From: Propionibacteriaceae bacterium UBA7704
GTDB lineage: Bacteria > Actinomycetota > Actinomycetes > Propionibacteriales > Propionibacteriaceae
DNA: 64,000 nt
Reading direction: 5' to 3'
NCBI GenBank assembly: GCA_002482525.1
Contig: DLGC01000016.1
Span: 66,867-130,866 of the forward strand
Position 1 is the first letter of the stretch; every line of letters starts with the position of its first letter. Below, piece by piece: positions 26,231-35,339 of this stretch. Both the position numbers and the translations under genes were made by a program. The notes beneath the pieces were generated by a model, which saw only the letters and a program-made list of their open reading frames with translations, searched no databases and was not told the DNA's origin.

Positions 26231-26671
26231 TTACTCGGTGTGCTCGCGGCGCCCGGGGAGCAGGCGTAGGCCGGTGGCGATGCCGACGCCGGCGCACCCG
26301 ATCCACAGCGTGATGAGTTGGGCGAACTCCAGCCAGGACGTTGGCGAAGTCGCGCCGTTCCAGGCAAGCAGCAGCGTGACGCCGAAGATTGCGGCGGTCA
26401 GGATGCCCCAACGGTCCAGTGAGGCGTACCCGACCACCGTGGCGATCCCGATCCCGAGCGCGGCCAAGGACGCCAGCATTAGCGTTAGCAGGGCAAGCAT
26501 GCTGGGAAATGCAAGGACGCCGCTGTCGAAGGCGTTGTGCCAAGCGTTTGCCGAGGTGAGGTGGGATCGGTATTTCACGGCCAGCAGGGTTTCGGCGAGC
26601 ACTGCCGCGATCCACCCTGCGCACACAAACGCCAGCACGATCCCGATCGGGCGAGCGGTGTCGCGGCGCAT
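26231..26671 (-). CDS. Four-helix membrane protein, unknown function
   Basis: The 146-residue protein has four hydrophobic helices (about residues 9-27, 52-75, 77-103 and 112-134) and a short basic C-terminus LLPGRREHTE. No family motif is recognised. It converges with glnE, leaving 40 bases between stops, and stands alone. Confidence 0.65.
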   Translation of the reverse strand: MRRDTARPIGIVLAFVCAGWIAAVLAETLLAVKYRSHLTSANAWHNAFDSGVLAFPSMLALLTLMLASLAALGIGIATVVGYASLDRWGILTAAIFGVTLLLAWNGATSPTSWLEFAQLITLWIGCAGVGIATGLRLLPGRREHTE

Positions 26672-26788
26672 GGGCGCAGTGTAGTTCGACGCATCAAGAA
26701 CGCCCGGTGGGAAGAATCGGGCCGCATCAGTGGCCTCGCCCGGTTACGGTAGTGGCCGCACTGTGCGTTCCAGCCCGAGAGAAACCCC

Positions 26789-27541
26789 ATGTCGCAAAGC
26801 ACCACTGAGCGCCCACACCTGAGCGGGCAGGACTATGCCGCTCGCGTCATTCAGGCGATCCTGTTTCTCACCCTGGTCGGGTCGGTGATCTACGTGCTGG
26901 TCAAGCTGATCACGGCTCCGGAGATCTCCACCGACGCCTCGGTGCGCCAGAAGAGCGACTATGTGTTGATGCTGCTGCAGTCGGCTGGCGGCTTGATCGT
27001 GATGTTCCTGCCGGCCTTCGTCAATCGCCGATTCGCCATCCACATCCCCAGCGTGATGCAGATCCTGTACTTCGTCTTCCTCTACGCGGCGATCTACCTC
27101 GGCGAGGTTCGCGACTTCTATTACCGCTTCGCGTTCTGGGATGATGTGCTGCACTTCTTCAGCGGCATGATGCTGGCCGCGCTGGGCTTCTTCCTGGTTC
27201 GGCTGCTCAGTGACTCCGAACACCGCCACGTGGTGCTTTCACCCGGCTTTGTGGCTTTCTTCGCCTTCGCCTTCGCGGTGGCCTCCGGTGCTGTGTGGGA
27301 GATCTACGAGTTCACCATCGATGGCATCTTCGACACCAACATGCAGAAGTACGCCACCGAGAACGGCCAGCAGCTCATCGGACGCAACGCCCTGGCCGAC
27401 ACCATGGGGGATCTGATCATGGATACCTCCGCGGCGCTGCTGGTGTGCGTCGCCGGCTACGTCGGCATGCGTGCCACAACCGCCAAGAAGAGTGCGTCGG
27501 CGGCTATCGAGAGCCAACCGTCGATCACTGCTGCGGACTGA
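26789..27541 (+). CDS. YjdF/DUF2238-like integral membrane protein
   Basis: The 250-residue protein has six predicted membrane segments and the motifs FWDDVLHFFSGMMLAALGF and SGAVWEIYEFTID...GRNALADTMGDLIMDTSAALL, which match the DUF2238/YjdF group of bacterial membrane proteins. The conserved DxxxH, WExxE and DTxxD residues lie in membrane helices and may bind a metal or proton, but no activity is known. The ATG follows a GAGAGAAACCCC sequence. It converges on the GH65 gene. Confidence 0.7.
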   Translation: MSQSTTERPHLSGQDYAARVIQAILFLTLVGSVIYVLVKLITAPEISTDASVRQKSDYVLMLLQSAGGLIVMFLPAFVNRRFAIHIPSVMQILYFVFLYAAIYLGEVRDFYYRFAFWDDVLHFFSGMMLAALGFFLVRLLSDSEHRHVVLSPGFVAFFAFAFAVASGAVWEIYEFTIDGIFDTNMQKYATENGQQLIGRNALADTMGDLIMDTSAALLVCVAGYVGMRATTAKKSASAAIESQPSITAAD

Positions 27542-27547
27542 CTCGAC

Positions 27548-30019
27548 TCACTCCACCGGTTCGGACGGCAGCCCGACGGTGACTTCCTCTGAGGTGGCCG
27601 GTCGGCCGTGCACCAAGGGCACGTGACCGGTCAACGTGGGCAGATTCAGCCCCTGACCGAACAACGGCACCAAGACCGGCTCGGAGCCGATCACTTCGAT
27701 CTCCTGACCACGCACTGTGATGATGCCGCCGGGGCCGTCCTCGAGGGTGAAGGTGATGCGATCGGGGGTGAGTTCGGCACGGATACGCGAACCGTGCAAC
27801 GCGAACCCGAAGCGAAGGTAGCTCCATTCCTGCGGCAGCCGGGGATCGAAACTGATGTCGCCGTTGTAGTCGCGCATGCCGCCGAAGCCATAGACCAGGG
27901 CGTTCCACACTCCGCCGGCCGAGGCGATGTGTACGCCGTCACCGGTATTGCGGTGCAAGTCCGCCAGATCGACGAAAGCGCCCTCCATGAACGACTCCAG
28001 CGCCCGAGCCTGATAGCCGACCTCGGCGGCGATGATCGACTGCACCACTGCCGACAGCGTGGAATCACCGGTGGTGATGGGCTCGTAGTACTCGTAGTCG
28101 GCCCGCTTCTGCTCGGTGGTGAACTCCTCACCGGCCAGGAACAATGCCAGGATCGCGTCGGCCTGCTTCAGAACCTGGAAGCGGTAGATCACCAGCGGGT
28201 GGTAGTGCAGCAGCAGCGGCAGCTTCTCGCGGGGAGTGTTGTCCAGGTCCCACACTTCGCGGTTCAGGAAGTCCTCGTCCTGCGGATGCACCCCGAACCA
28301 TTCGTGGTAGGGGATCGTCATCGCGCTGGCCGCTTCCTGCCAGCCGGTCACTTCGGTCTCGGTGAGATCCAAGGTGGCGGCGACTTCGGCATAACGCCCG
28401 GGATCCAGCTCGGCCAAGGTGAACACCGCCTGGGCTGCGCGGCGCAGGTTCAACCGAGCCATCAGATTGGTGTACAGGTTGTTGTTCACCACCGCGGAGT
28501 ACTCGTCGGGCCCGGTCACCGAGTGAATGTGGAAGCTGCGCTCCGCCCCCCGGAAGAAACCCATGTCGGCCCACAGCCGTGCGGTTTCGACCAACACCGG
28601 CAGGGCCTCGGTGAGCAGGAAGTTCAAGTCGTCGGAGACGTCGGCGTACTTGCACATGGCAAAGGCGATGTCGGCGTCGATGTGGTACTGCGCCGTACCG
28701 GCGGCGAAGTAGGCGCTGGCCTCGGAACCGTTGATGGTGCGCCACGGGAACAGTGCGCCGCGTTGTGACAGGGCCCGGGCTCGGGCGCGGGCGGCGTCCA
28801 GCATTGCGATGCGGAACCGTAGGGTGCGGCGCGCCAAGAAGGGATAGGTGTGGGCCAGGAAGGGAACCAGATAGACCTCGGTATCCCAGAAGTAGTGACC
28901 CTCGTAGCCGGCGCCGGTCACCCCCTTGACCCCGATGCCGCGTCCCTCGGCGCGAGCGGTGGCTTGTGCCAGTTCGAACAGGCACCAGCGAACGGCCTGT
29001 TGCACCCCCGGAGTGCTGGCGACGACCTCGACGTCGGCCTTCTCCCAGTAGTCGGCCAACCACTCCTGCTGCTCCTCGATGAGGACCTCGCGACCAACCA
29101 CCTGGGCGTCGTCAAGCACCAGGTGTGTCATCGCGGCTAGGTTTCCGATGTCGGAGGTGGCCGGGCCGTCGGCATAGGCCGCCCACTTCACCACCATGAT
29201 CGGCCTGCCCGCCTCGGCCCGCACCCGGTAGGTGCGTCGGCCCAGGTCGGCGGTCATGCGCGACTCGACCGACACCGCGTTCTCGGTGAACAGCTCGTGA
29301 TCGACGGTGACGGCCAGACCCAGCCCGGATTGGGCGGTTCGATAGCCGAAGCTCATCCGGCCCTGCTCTTCGTACTGGAGCTGAGACAGCAGCACGCGGT
29401 TCTCGAAGCCGGCCGCCTTGCGCGGATCGAAACCGACCACTTGGGCCTTGGCCTCAGGCACTTCATCTTGACGGTTGCGCAGCTCGGACACGATCACAAC
29501 GTCAGCGGCCTCGTCCAGCACGGTGACGCTGTAGCTCATCACGGCAAGGTTGCGGCGGGTGAAGGACACCATCCGGGTCGACTGCACCGCCACCCGCTTG
29601 CCGGTGCTGGTCACCCAGATCAAATCGCGATGCAGGATGCCATCACGGAAGTCCAGGCTGCGATTGAAGATCTCCAGCTTGGCACTGCCCAGTTGCAGAG
29701 TCTCACCGTCGACGGTGAGCACGATGGTCTTGGCGTCGGGCACATTGACGATGGTCTGACCGATACGGGCCAGGCCGAAGGCCTCCTCGGCGTGCCGAAT
29801 CTTCCAAGTCTCGTGGAATCCGTTGACGAAGGTGCCGTGCGCGTAGGCCTCGGCGTCACCTTCTTCATGGTTGCCGCGCAAGCCCAGATAGCCGTTGCCG
29901 ACCGCGAAGATGGTCTCGCGTTGGCCCAAGCCTTCGGTGTCGTAGCGGGTCTCGGCGATGCCCCATTCCCGGATAGGGAAGCGGGTGCGATCAACCGGAT
30001 CGGATTGAGGTGCTCTCAT
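27548..30019 (-). CDS. Glycoside hydrolase family 65 disaccharide phosphorylase
   Basis: The 823-residue protein has the three-part GH65 plan: N-terminal beta-sandwich (IFAVGNGYLGLRGNHEEGD), (alpha/alpha)6 catalytic barrel with GYEGHYFWDTEVYLVPF and the general acid in TGPDEYSAVVNNNLYTN (Glu506), and a C-terminal beta domain. GH65 enzymes phosphorolyse maltose, trehalose, kojibiose or nigerose to beta-glucose 1-phosphate plus glucose. The acceptor specificity cannot be assigned from motifs. The adjacent upstream gene encodes the matching beta-phosphoglucomutase-like HAD, with a 4-base overlap, so the pair feeds glucose 6-phosphate into glycolysis. Confidence 0.9.
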   Translation of the reverse strand: MRAPQSDPVDRTRFPIREWGIAETRYDTEGLGQRETIFAVGNGYLGLRGNHEEGDAEAYAHGTFVNGFHETWKIRHAEEAFGLARIGQTIVNVPDAKTIVLTVDGETLQLGSAKLEIFNRSLDFRDGILHRDLIWVTSTGKRVAVQSTRMVSFTRRNLAVMSYSVTVLDEAADVVIVSELRNRQDEVPEAKAQVVGFDPRKAAGFENRVLLSQLQYEEQGRMSFGYRTAQSGLGLAVTVDHELFTENAVSVESRMTADLGRRTYRVRAEAGRPIMVVKWAAYADGPATSDIGNLAAMTHLVLDDAQVVGREVLIEEQQEWLADYWEKADVEVVASTPGVQQAVRWCLFELAQATARAEGRGIGVKGVTGAGYEGHYFWDTEVYLVPFLAHTYPFLARRTLRFRIAMLDAARARARALSQRGALFPWRTINGSEASAYFAAGTAQYHIDADIAFAMCKYADVSDDLNFLLTEALPVLVETARLWADMGFFRGAERSFHIHSVTGPDEYSAVVNNNLYTNLMARLNLRRAAQAVFTLAELDPGRYAEVAATLDLTETEVTGWQEAASAMTIPYHEWFGVHPQDEDFLNREVWDLDNTPREKLPLLLHYHPLVIYRFQVLKQADAILALFLAGEEFTTEQKRADYEYYEPITTGDSTLSAVVQSIIAAEVGYQARALESFMEGAFVDLADLHRNTGDGVHIASAGGVWNALVYGFGGMRDYNGDISFDPRLPQEWSYLRFGFALHGSRIRAELTPDRITFTLEDGPGGIITVRGQEIEVIGSEPVLVPLFGQGLNLPTLTGHVPLVHGRPATSEEVTVGLPSEPVE

Positions 30020-30747
30020 GGCAGCAGCTCTGCCAGATCAGTGACGACCACATCGGCGCCCAACGCCAACAACTGGTCAGCGCCGGCGCCACGATCCACA
30101 CCGACTACCAGCCCGAAACCGCCCGCGCGGCCGGCCGCCACGCCGCTGACAGCGTCCTCGAAGACGACGGCGCGCTCCGGCGACACCGCCAACAGCTCGG
30201 CCGCGCGGAGGAAGGTGTCCGGGGCTGGCTTGCCGGGAAGCCCCTCGGCAATGGCTCGACGGCCGTCGACCAGCACCGGGAAGTAGTCACGCAGCCCGGC
30301 CGCGGTCAGCACGGCATCGGCATTCGCCGAGGATGACACCACGGCCATGGCGACGCCACTGGCCGCCAGGTGTTCCACGAATTGCACCGAGCCAGGGTAG
30401 GGGTCGACGCCGTCGGCGGCCAGCACTGCACTGAACGCGAGATTCTTCCGGTTGCCCAGTCCACACACGGTGTCGCGCTGCGGCAGGTCGGACGGGTCGC
30501 CTTCGGGCAGGCTCAGCCCTCGTGAGCTCAGGAAATCGCGCACACCGTCGTAGCGGGGCTTGCCGTCGACATGGGCGTAGTAGTCGCGGTCGCTGTAGGG
30601 CGGTTGGGTCGGGAAGTTCTGGGTGAGGAACTCGTTGAACATCTTCGACCAGGCATGACGATGCACCACCGCCGTCGGTGTGAGCACTCCGTCGAGGTCG
30701 AATAGCGCGGCGGTGAAGTCGTCGAGCCCCTGCCGAAATTGAGCCAT
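30016..30747 (-). CDS. HAD-IA hydrolase, beta-phosphoglucomutase type
   Basis: The 243-residue protein begins with the HAD nucleophile motif AALFDLDGVLTPTA (nucleophile Asp and acid Asp), has a helical cap, the VVSSSANADAVLTAAGL loop and the C-terminal FEDAVSGVAAGRAGGFGLVVGVDR motif. These match beta-phosphoglucomutase or a closely related sugar phosphatase. Being the first gene of a two-gene operon with GH65 supports the mutase role, converting beta-glucose 1-phosphate to glucose 6-phosphate. Confidence 0.85.
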   Translation of the reverse strand: MAQFRQGLDDFTAALFDLDGVLTPTAVVHRHAWSKMFNEFLTQNFPTQPPYSDRDYYAHVDGKPRYDGVRDFLSSRGLSLPEGDPSDLPQRDTVCGLGNRKNLAFSAVLAADGVDPYPGSVQFVEHLAASGVAMAVVSSSANADAVLTAAGLRDYFPVLVDGRRAIAEGLPGKPAPDTFLRAAELLAVSPERAVVFEDAVSGVAAGRAGGFGLVVGVDRGAGADQLLALGADVVVTDLAELLP

Positions 30748-30815
30748 TAGTGAATGCTAGAGCCGTGGTGGAACCAAGCGGGGAATTAACACCCTTCGCG
30801 CTAGGGTGAGTGTTG

Positions 30816-32249
30816 ATGAGCGAGACGATCACCGACGACCTCCCCACTAGGACTGTCAGCCTGACCGGCTGGGGCCGAACCGCCCCGACTTCGGCACAAT
30901 TGCTGGTCACACCCGACGTGGAGGTGATTGCGCGCGCGGTGACCCAGGTCGCTGACGCGAATTCCGACGCCCCCAGTCATCTGCGCCGCGGCATCATTGC
31001 GCGCGGTTTAGGCCGCTCCTACGGCGATGTCGCCCAGAACGCCGGCGGGCTGGTCGTCGACATGACCGCCTTGAACCAGATCCACGTCATCGACCCGATC
31101 ACGGCCACCGTCGAGTTGGACGCCGGCGTCACCCTGGACGAGTTGATGCGCGCTGCGCTGCCCTACGGATTGTGGGTTCCGGTGCTTCCCGGAACCCGCC
31201 AAGTCACCATCGGTGGTGCTATTGGCAACGATGTGCACGGCAAGAACCACCACAGTGCCGGGTCCTTCGGTGACCATGTCGCCGCCATGGACCTGCTGGT
31301 CGCCGACGGGCGCATCCTCACTCTCACCCCGGACGGGTCGCCCGATGACCCTGATGCCAGTCTGTTCTGGGCCACTGTCGGTGGCGTCGGTCTGACCGGC
31401 ATCATCGTTCGGGTCACGCTGACGATGACCCGCACCGAGTCGGCCTATTTCCTCGCCGACGGTGTGGTCACCCGAACTCTGGATGAGACCATCGCTGCCC
31501 ACTCCGACGGCAGCGAGGCGTCCTATGACTACTCCAGCGCCTGGTTCGATGCGATCTCACCGGCTCCCAAGCTCGGTCGTGCCGCGATCTCGCGCGGCAG
31601 CCTCGCCACGCTGGACCAGCTGCGGGAGTACGCCCCCAAACTGGTAGCCGACCCGCTGGGCTTCCACGCCAAGCCGCTGTTCGAACTGCCCGACATCTTC
31701 CCCAACGGGCTGGCCAACAAGCTCACCTTCACCGCCCTGGGCAACCTGTGGTACGCCAAGAGCGGCAGCTACCACAACAAGGTGCAGACCCTGACCGGCT
31801 TCTACCATCCGCTGGACATGTTCAGTGAGTGGAACCGCGCCTATGGGTCGGATGGTTTCCTGCAGTACCAGTTCGTGGTGCCGCCGGCGGCCGTCGCCGA
31901 GTTCAAACAACTCATCGCCGACATTCAGGGGTCCGGTCACTACTCATTCTTGAATGTGTTCAAGCTGTTCGGTGAGGGCAATGCTGCGCCGCTGAGCTAT
32001 CCGATGGCCGGCTGGAATGTGTGTGTCGACTTCCCGATCAAAGCCGGGCTGGAAAAGTTCCTGACTGGGCTCGACGCCCGCATCCTGGAGTTCGGCGGAC
32101 GGCTCTACACCGCCAAGGATTCCCGGATCGATGCCGAAACCTTCCATGCCATGTATCCCCAGCTCGATTCCTGGATCGCCACCCGGCGCCGGATCGATCC
32201 GAACGGGGTTTTCGTATCCGATCTGGCCCGCCGGCTGGAACTGAACTGA
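30816..32249 (+). CDS. dprE1: Decaprenylphosphoryl-beta-D-ribose 2'-oxidase
   Basis: ATG at 30816 is preceded by GGGTGAG and gives 477 residues. The FAD domain shows RGLGRSYGDVAQNAGG, LPGTRQVTIGGAIGNDVHGKNH and GSFGDHV. The segment GWNVCVDFPIK keeps the active-site Cys (Cys403 here) that benzothiazinones attack in mycobacterial DprE1. With DprE2 it epimerises decaprenylphosphoryl ribose to arabinose, the donor for cell-wall arabinan, on the outer face of the membrane. It is followed after 12 bases by dprE2, the usual order. Confidence 0.94.
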   Translation: MSETITDDLPTRTVSLTGWGRTAPTSAQLLVTPDVEVIARAVTQVADANSDAPSHLRRGIIARGLGRSYGDVAQNAGGLVVDMTALNQIHVIDPITATVELDAGVTLDELMRAALPYGLWVPVLPGTRQVTIGGAIGNDVHGKNHHSAGSFGDHVAAMDLLVADGRILTLTPDGSPDDPDASLFWATVGGVGLTGIIVRVTLTMTRTESAYFLADGVVTRTLDETIAAHSDGSEASYDYSSAWFDAISPAPKLGRAAISRGSLATLDQLREYAPKLVADPLGFHAKPLFELPDIFPNGLANKLTFTALGNLWYAKSGSYHNKVQTLTGFYHPLDMFSEWNRAYGSDGFLQYQFVVPPAAVAEFKQLIADIQGSGHYSFLNVFKLFGEGNAAPLSYPMAGWNVCVDFPIKAGLEKFLTGLDARILEFGGRLYTAKDSRIDAETFHAMYPQLDSWIATRRRIDPNGVFVSDLARRLELN

Positions 32250-32261
32250 GGAGTGAACCAG

Positions 32262-33023
32262 GTGATCGACGCGACCGGTAACCCACAGACCGTGCTGCTG
32301 TTGGGGGGCACCTCTGAAATCGGGGTGGCGATCATCGAGGAGTATCTGGCCAATGGTCCGGTGCGGGTGATCCTGGGAGTCCAGCCCGGCGACGACCTGG
32401 TCGACGACACTGCGACGGTGCTGCGGGCCGGCGGTGCGAGCGAAGTGGTGACTCTGGAGTTCGACGCCACCGCCTTCGACACCCATCCGCAGGTGATTGA
32501 GGATGCCTGGTCGATCGCCGATATCGATCTGGCCATTGTGGCTTTCGGAATGCTGGGCGACGCAGAGGAACTCTGGCAGAACCAGGCGAAGGCTGTGCTG
32601 GCCGCTAATGTGAACTACACCGGTGCGCTCAGCGTCGGCGTGCTGCTGGGACAGAAGATGAAGGCCCAAGGCTACGGCCAGATCATCGTCATGAGTTCGG
32701 TTGCCGGTGAGAAGGTGCGGCGTTCCAACTTCGTGTATGGCTCCACCAAGGCAGGCCTGGACGGTTTCTACCGACTCCTCGGCGAAGCTTTGGAGCCGTT
32801 CGGGCCCAAGGTCTTGGTGGTCCGTCCCGGCCAGGTACGCACCCGCATGTCGGCCAACATCAAGGAAGCTCCCTTGACCGTGGACAAGGAACAGCTGGCC
32901 TCGCAGGTTGTCGCCGCCGCCCGGAAGGGCGAGAAGGTCATCTGGGTGCCGACGCAGTTCAAGCTGGTGATGTGGGTGCTCAAACACATACCGGCACCAA
33001 TCTTCAGACTGCTCCCGATCTGA
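32262..33023 (+). CDS. dprE2: Decaprenylphosphoryl-2-keto-ribose reductase
   Basis: GTG at 32262 has GAGGAG 8 bases upstream and gives an N-terminus aligned with DprE2 (MIDATGNPQTVLLLGGTSEIG); the earlier GTG at 32253 would sit on the Shine-Dalgarno. The 253-residue short-chain dehydrogenase has the cofactor loop LLLGGTSEIG, the catalytic VMSSVAGEKVRRSNFVYGSTKAGLDGF (Ser, Tyr, Lys) and the PGQVRTRMS strand. It reduces the DprE1 product to decaprenylphosphoryl arabinose. Confidence 0.94.
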   Translation: MIDATGNPQTVLLLGGTSEIGVAIIEEYLANGPVRVILGVQPGDDLVDDTATVLRAGGASEVVTLEFDATAFDTHPQVIEDAWSIADIDLAIVAFGMLGDAEELWQNQAKAVLAANVNYTGALSVGVLLGQKMKAQGYGQIIVMSSVAGEKVRRSNFVYGSTKAGLDGFYRLLGEALEPFGPKVLVVRPGQVRTRMSANIKEAPLTVDKEQLASQVVAAARKGEKVIWVPTQFKLVMWVLKHIPAPIFRLLPI

Positions 33024-33150
33024 TCGATCTGCCGCACTTCCTCGCTGCCGAGTCCTGAGCTTGGCGGCGAGTTCGCGTTGCGCCCGGCGGTGCCACCAGA
33101 CCGTGCTCGCCGGGATTCGGCAGCTTGCGTTACCGTCGCTGTTCACAGGT

Positions 33151-33176
33151 GTGACGGTTTGGTTACGCGGCGTTAC
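33151..33176. promoter_or_regulatory. GlnR-like half-site array before polyamine importer
   Basis: GTGAC-N6-GTTAC-N5-GTTAC (33151-33176) has the same spacing as the GlnR-like sites before glnA1 and glnA2. A further GTTAC at 33129 keeps the 11-base phase (33129, 33151, 33162). It lies about 107 bases before the ATPase gene. Control by nitrogen status would suit an amine importer; the match is by eye. Confidence 0.45.
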
Positions 33177-33282
33177 GATGCCGCGAACGCCACGAAATCC
33201 GCTCCATTTGACGATTCAAGACACGTAATCTCCTGCCAACGCAGGCAACTGCAACGGATTTCGTGGATTGAGAGGGCGAACC

Positions 33283-34419
33283 ATGCCGACATCGCCGACC
33301 ATCGGGGCAGGGCGTCCAGCCGCGTCCGTAGCTCGGGAGAATGGTCTGAAGATCGGCCAGGCGCGCAAGACCTTCGCCACGCCTGAAGGCGGCGAAGTGA
33401 GGGCACTGGACGGAGTGAACCTCCAAATCGCCGAGGGCGAGTTCTTCGTGATGCTCGGCCCGTCCGGTTGCGGCAAGACGACCTTGCTGCGGGCCATCGC
33501 GGGCCTGGAGATACTGGACTCCGGTGAGATCTACCTGGGTCGTGACCGACTCGACGATCTGCCGGCCTATGCCCGTCCGGTCAACACTGTCTTCCAGTCC
33601 TATGCGCTGTTTCCGCATCTGACCGTGGCCCAGAACATCGCCTTCGGCCTGGAGATGGAGAAGCTGTCCAAGGACGACATCTCCCAGCGCGTCAAGGACA
33701 TGATGGCCTTGGTTCGCTTGGACGGGCTGGCCGATCGCAAGCCATCCCAGCTCTCCGGCGGCCAGCAGCAGCGAGTGGCACTAGCCCGGGCCCTGGCCAA
33801 GCAACCCAAGGTGCTGCTGCTCGACGAGCCGCTGGCAGCCTTGGACCTGAAGCTGCGCCGCGGAATGCAGGACGAGCTTCGCCGCCTGCAACGCACCACG
33901 GGGATCACCTTCGTCTTCGTCACCCACGATCAGGAGGAAGCTCTCTCGCTAGGCGACCGAATCGCGGTGTTCTCCGACGGTCTGCCGGCCCAAGTAGGCA
34001 CCGCCGAAGAGCTCTACGAACGTCCGGTCAATCGGTTCGTCGCCGACTTCATCGGTGAATCCAACTTCGTCACCACCGCATTGATCACCGAGGGCGATGC
34101 TCAGTTGGTCAGCATTGCCGGCGGACCCAAGGTTGCGCTCACCGCCCCGGCCGAGGCTGATGCTGACGGCAAGGTGACGCTGGCGATCCGACCCGAACGG
34201 CTGGTGCTGGACGGCTCAGCGCCCGAACTCGCCGCTGGCACCCTCGTCGAGGTCATCTACATGGGCACCGACCTGCGAGTGCAGGTCGAACTGGCCGACG
34301 GATCACGGCTGGCCATACGGGTATCGCCACCGTTCGAGCAGCTTCAGCTCGTGCCGGGGGCTGCTGTGCAGGTCGGCGTCCAAGCAGAGTTCCTGCGGCC
34401 GCTGGCGGTGGACGCATGA
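33283..34419 (+). CDS. potA: Polyamine-type ABC importer ATPase (PotA-like)
   Basis: ATG at 33283 follows GAGAGGGCGAACC. The 378-residue ATPase has Walker A GPSGCGKTTL, Q-loop VFQSYALFPHLTV, signature LSGGQQQRVALARAL, Walker B LLLDEPLAALD, the H-loop VTHDQEEAL and a C-terminal TOBE domain (IRPERLVLDG...GTLVEVIYMGTDLRVQVEL). The FVADFIGESNF linker is characteristic of PotA/PotG. It energises uptake with the two permeases and binding protein that follow, each overlapping or abutting the last. Substrate is likely putrescine, spermidine or a related amine. Confidence 0.9.
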   Translation: MPTSPTIGAGRPAASVARENGLKIGQARKTFATPEGGEVRALDGVNLQIAEGEFFVMLGPSGCGKTTLLRAIAGLEILDSGEIYLGRDRLDDLPAYARPVNTVFQSYALFPHLTVAQNIAFGLEMEKLSKDDISQRVKDMMALVRLDGLADRKPSQLSGGQQQRVALARALAKQPKVLLLDEPLAALDLKLRRGMQDELRRLQRTTGITFVFVTHDQEEALSLGDRIAVFSDGLPAQVGTAEELYERPVNRFVADFIGESNFVTTALITEGDAQLVSIAGGPKVALTAPAEADADGKVTLAIRPERLVLDGSAPELAAGTLVEVIYMGTDLRVQVELADGSRLAIRVSPPFEQLQLVPGAAVQVGVQAEFLRPLAVDA

Positions 34420-35339
34420 GTAAGCCCGAAGCCGCCACACCGCGGCACCGCCGCAGGCCGGGTCGAGTGCCCTGGTTCGCCAGCGTGCCCGCCTTGATCA
34501 TCGCTGCGCTGTTTACCATCGGGCCGCTGCTGGTCGTGATCGCGATGTCCTTCATGACCCGCCCGGCGCAAGGCGGCGGCGTGGTGTACGAGTTCACCAC
34601 CGACGCCTACCGGACCTTCCTGTTCACCAAGAACTTCACCGGCGACCTGGTCTTCAACACCGCCTATGTGGAGGTGTTCTGGCGTTCCATCGTGCAGGCC
34701 ACGATCACCACCGTGATCAGCTTCGTCTTCGCTTTCCCGCTGGCCTTGTGGATCGCCACCAGGTCAGCGAAGCTGCAGAACTTCCTCGTGCTCGTGGTGA
34801 CGATTCCGTTCTGGACGAACCTGCTGGTGCGCACCTACGCCTGGATCTTGGTACTGAACAAGGACGGCATCATCAACCAGACCAGTCTGGCGCTGGGGTT
34901 GGGGCCGCAGGAACTGCTCTACACCGACCTCGCCTCTCAACTCGGCCTGATCTACACCTTCCTGCCCTTCATGGTGCTGCCGCTGTACTCGTCACTGTCG
35001 GGCTTTGACTTCCGGCTCGCCGAAGCCGCCTACGACCTGGGAGCGCGCAAGATGACCGTGCTGCGCCGGGTGATCCTTCCCATGGCCAAACCGGGCATCA
35101 TCTCCGGCCTGCTGTTGGTGTTCATGCCCGCGCTGGGCGCCTATGTGCAGCCGGTCCTGCTGGGCGGCGGCAAAGTCTTGCTGATGGGCAACCTGATCGC
35201 CTCCCAATTCGGCGACTCGCGTAACTGGCCCTTCGGTGCGGCGCTGTCGGTCATCAGCCTGCTGATGTTGGCGCTGGCATTGATCGGCATCCAGTTGTGG
35301 GCGCGTCGCAGCGGCACGAAAGTGAGCCTCTCGCTATGA
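34416..35339 (+). CDS. potB: Polyamine-type ABC importer permease (PotB-like)
   Basis: The 307-residue protein has six membrane helices and the ABC coupling motif EAAYDLGARKMTVLRRVILPMAKPGI. The PotB-typical WTNLLVRTYAWILVLNKDGIIN is present. A cytoplasmic ~20-residue basic start precedes the first helix. The start overlaps potA by 4 bases and the stop overlaps potC by 4 bases. Confidence 0.9.
   Translation: MSKPEAATPRHRRRPGRVPWFASVPALIIAALFTIGPLLVVIAMSFMTRPAQGGGVVYEFTTDAYRTFLFTKNFTGDLVFNTAYVEVFWRSIVQATITTVISFVFAFPLALWIATRSAKLQNFLVLVVTIPFWTNLLVRTYAWILVLNKDGIINQTSLALGLGPQELLYTDLASQLGLIYTFLPFMVLPLYSSLSGFDFRLAEAAYDLGARKMTVLRRVILPMAKPGIISGLLLVFMPALGAYVQPVLLGGGKVLLMGNLIASQFGDSRNWPFGAALSVISLLMLALALIGIQLWARRSGTKVSLSL

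Noticed and set aside
31944..33146. 400-codon minus-strand frame across dprE1 and dprE2
   Set aside because: Antisense to two clearly recognised enzymes; no homology features.
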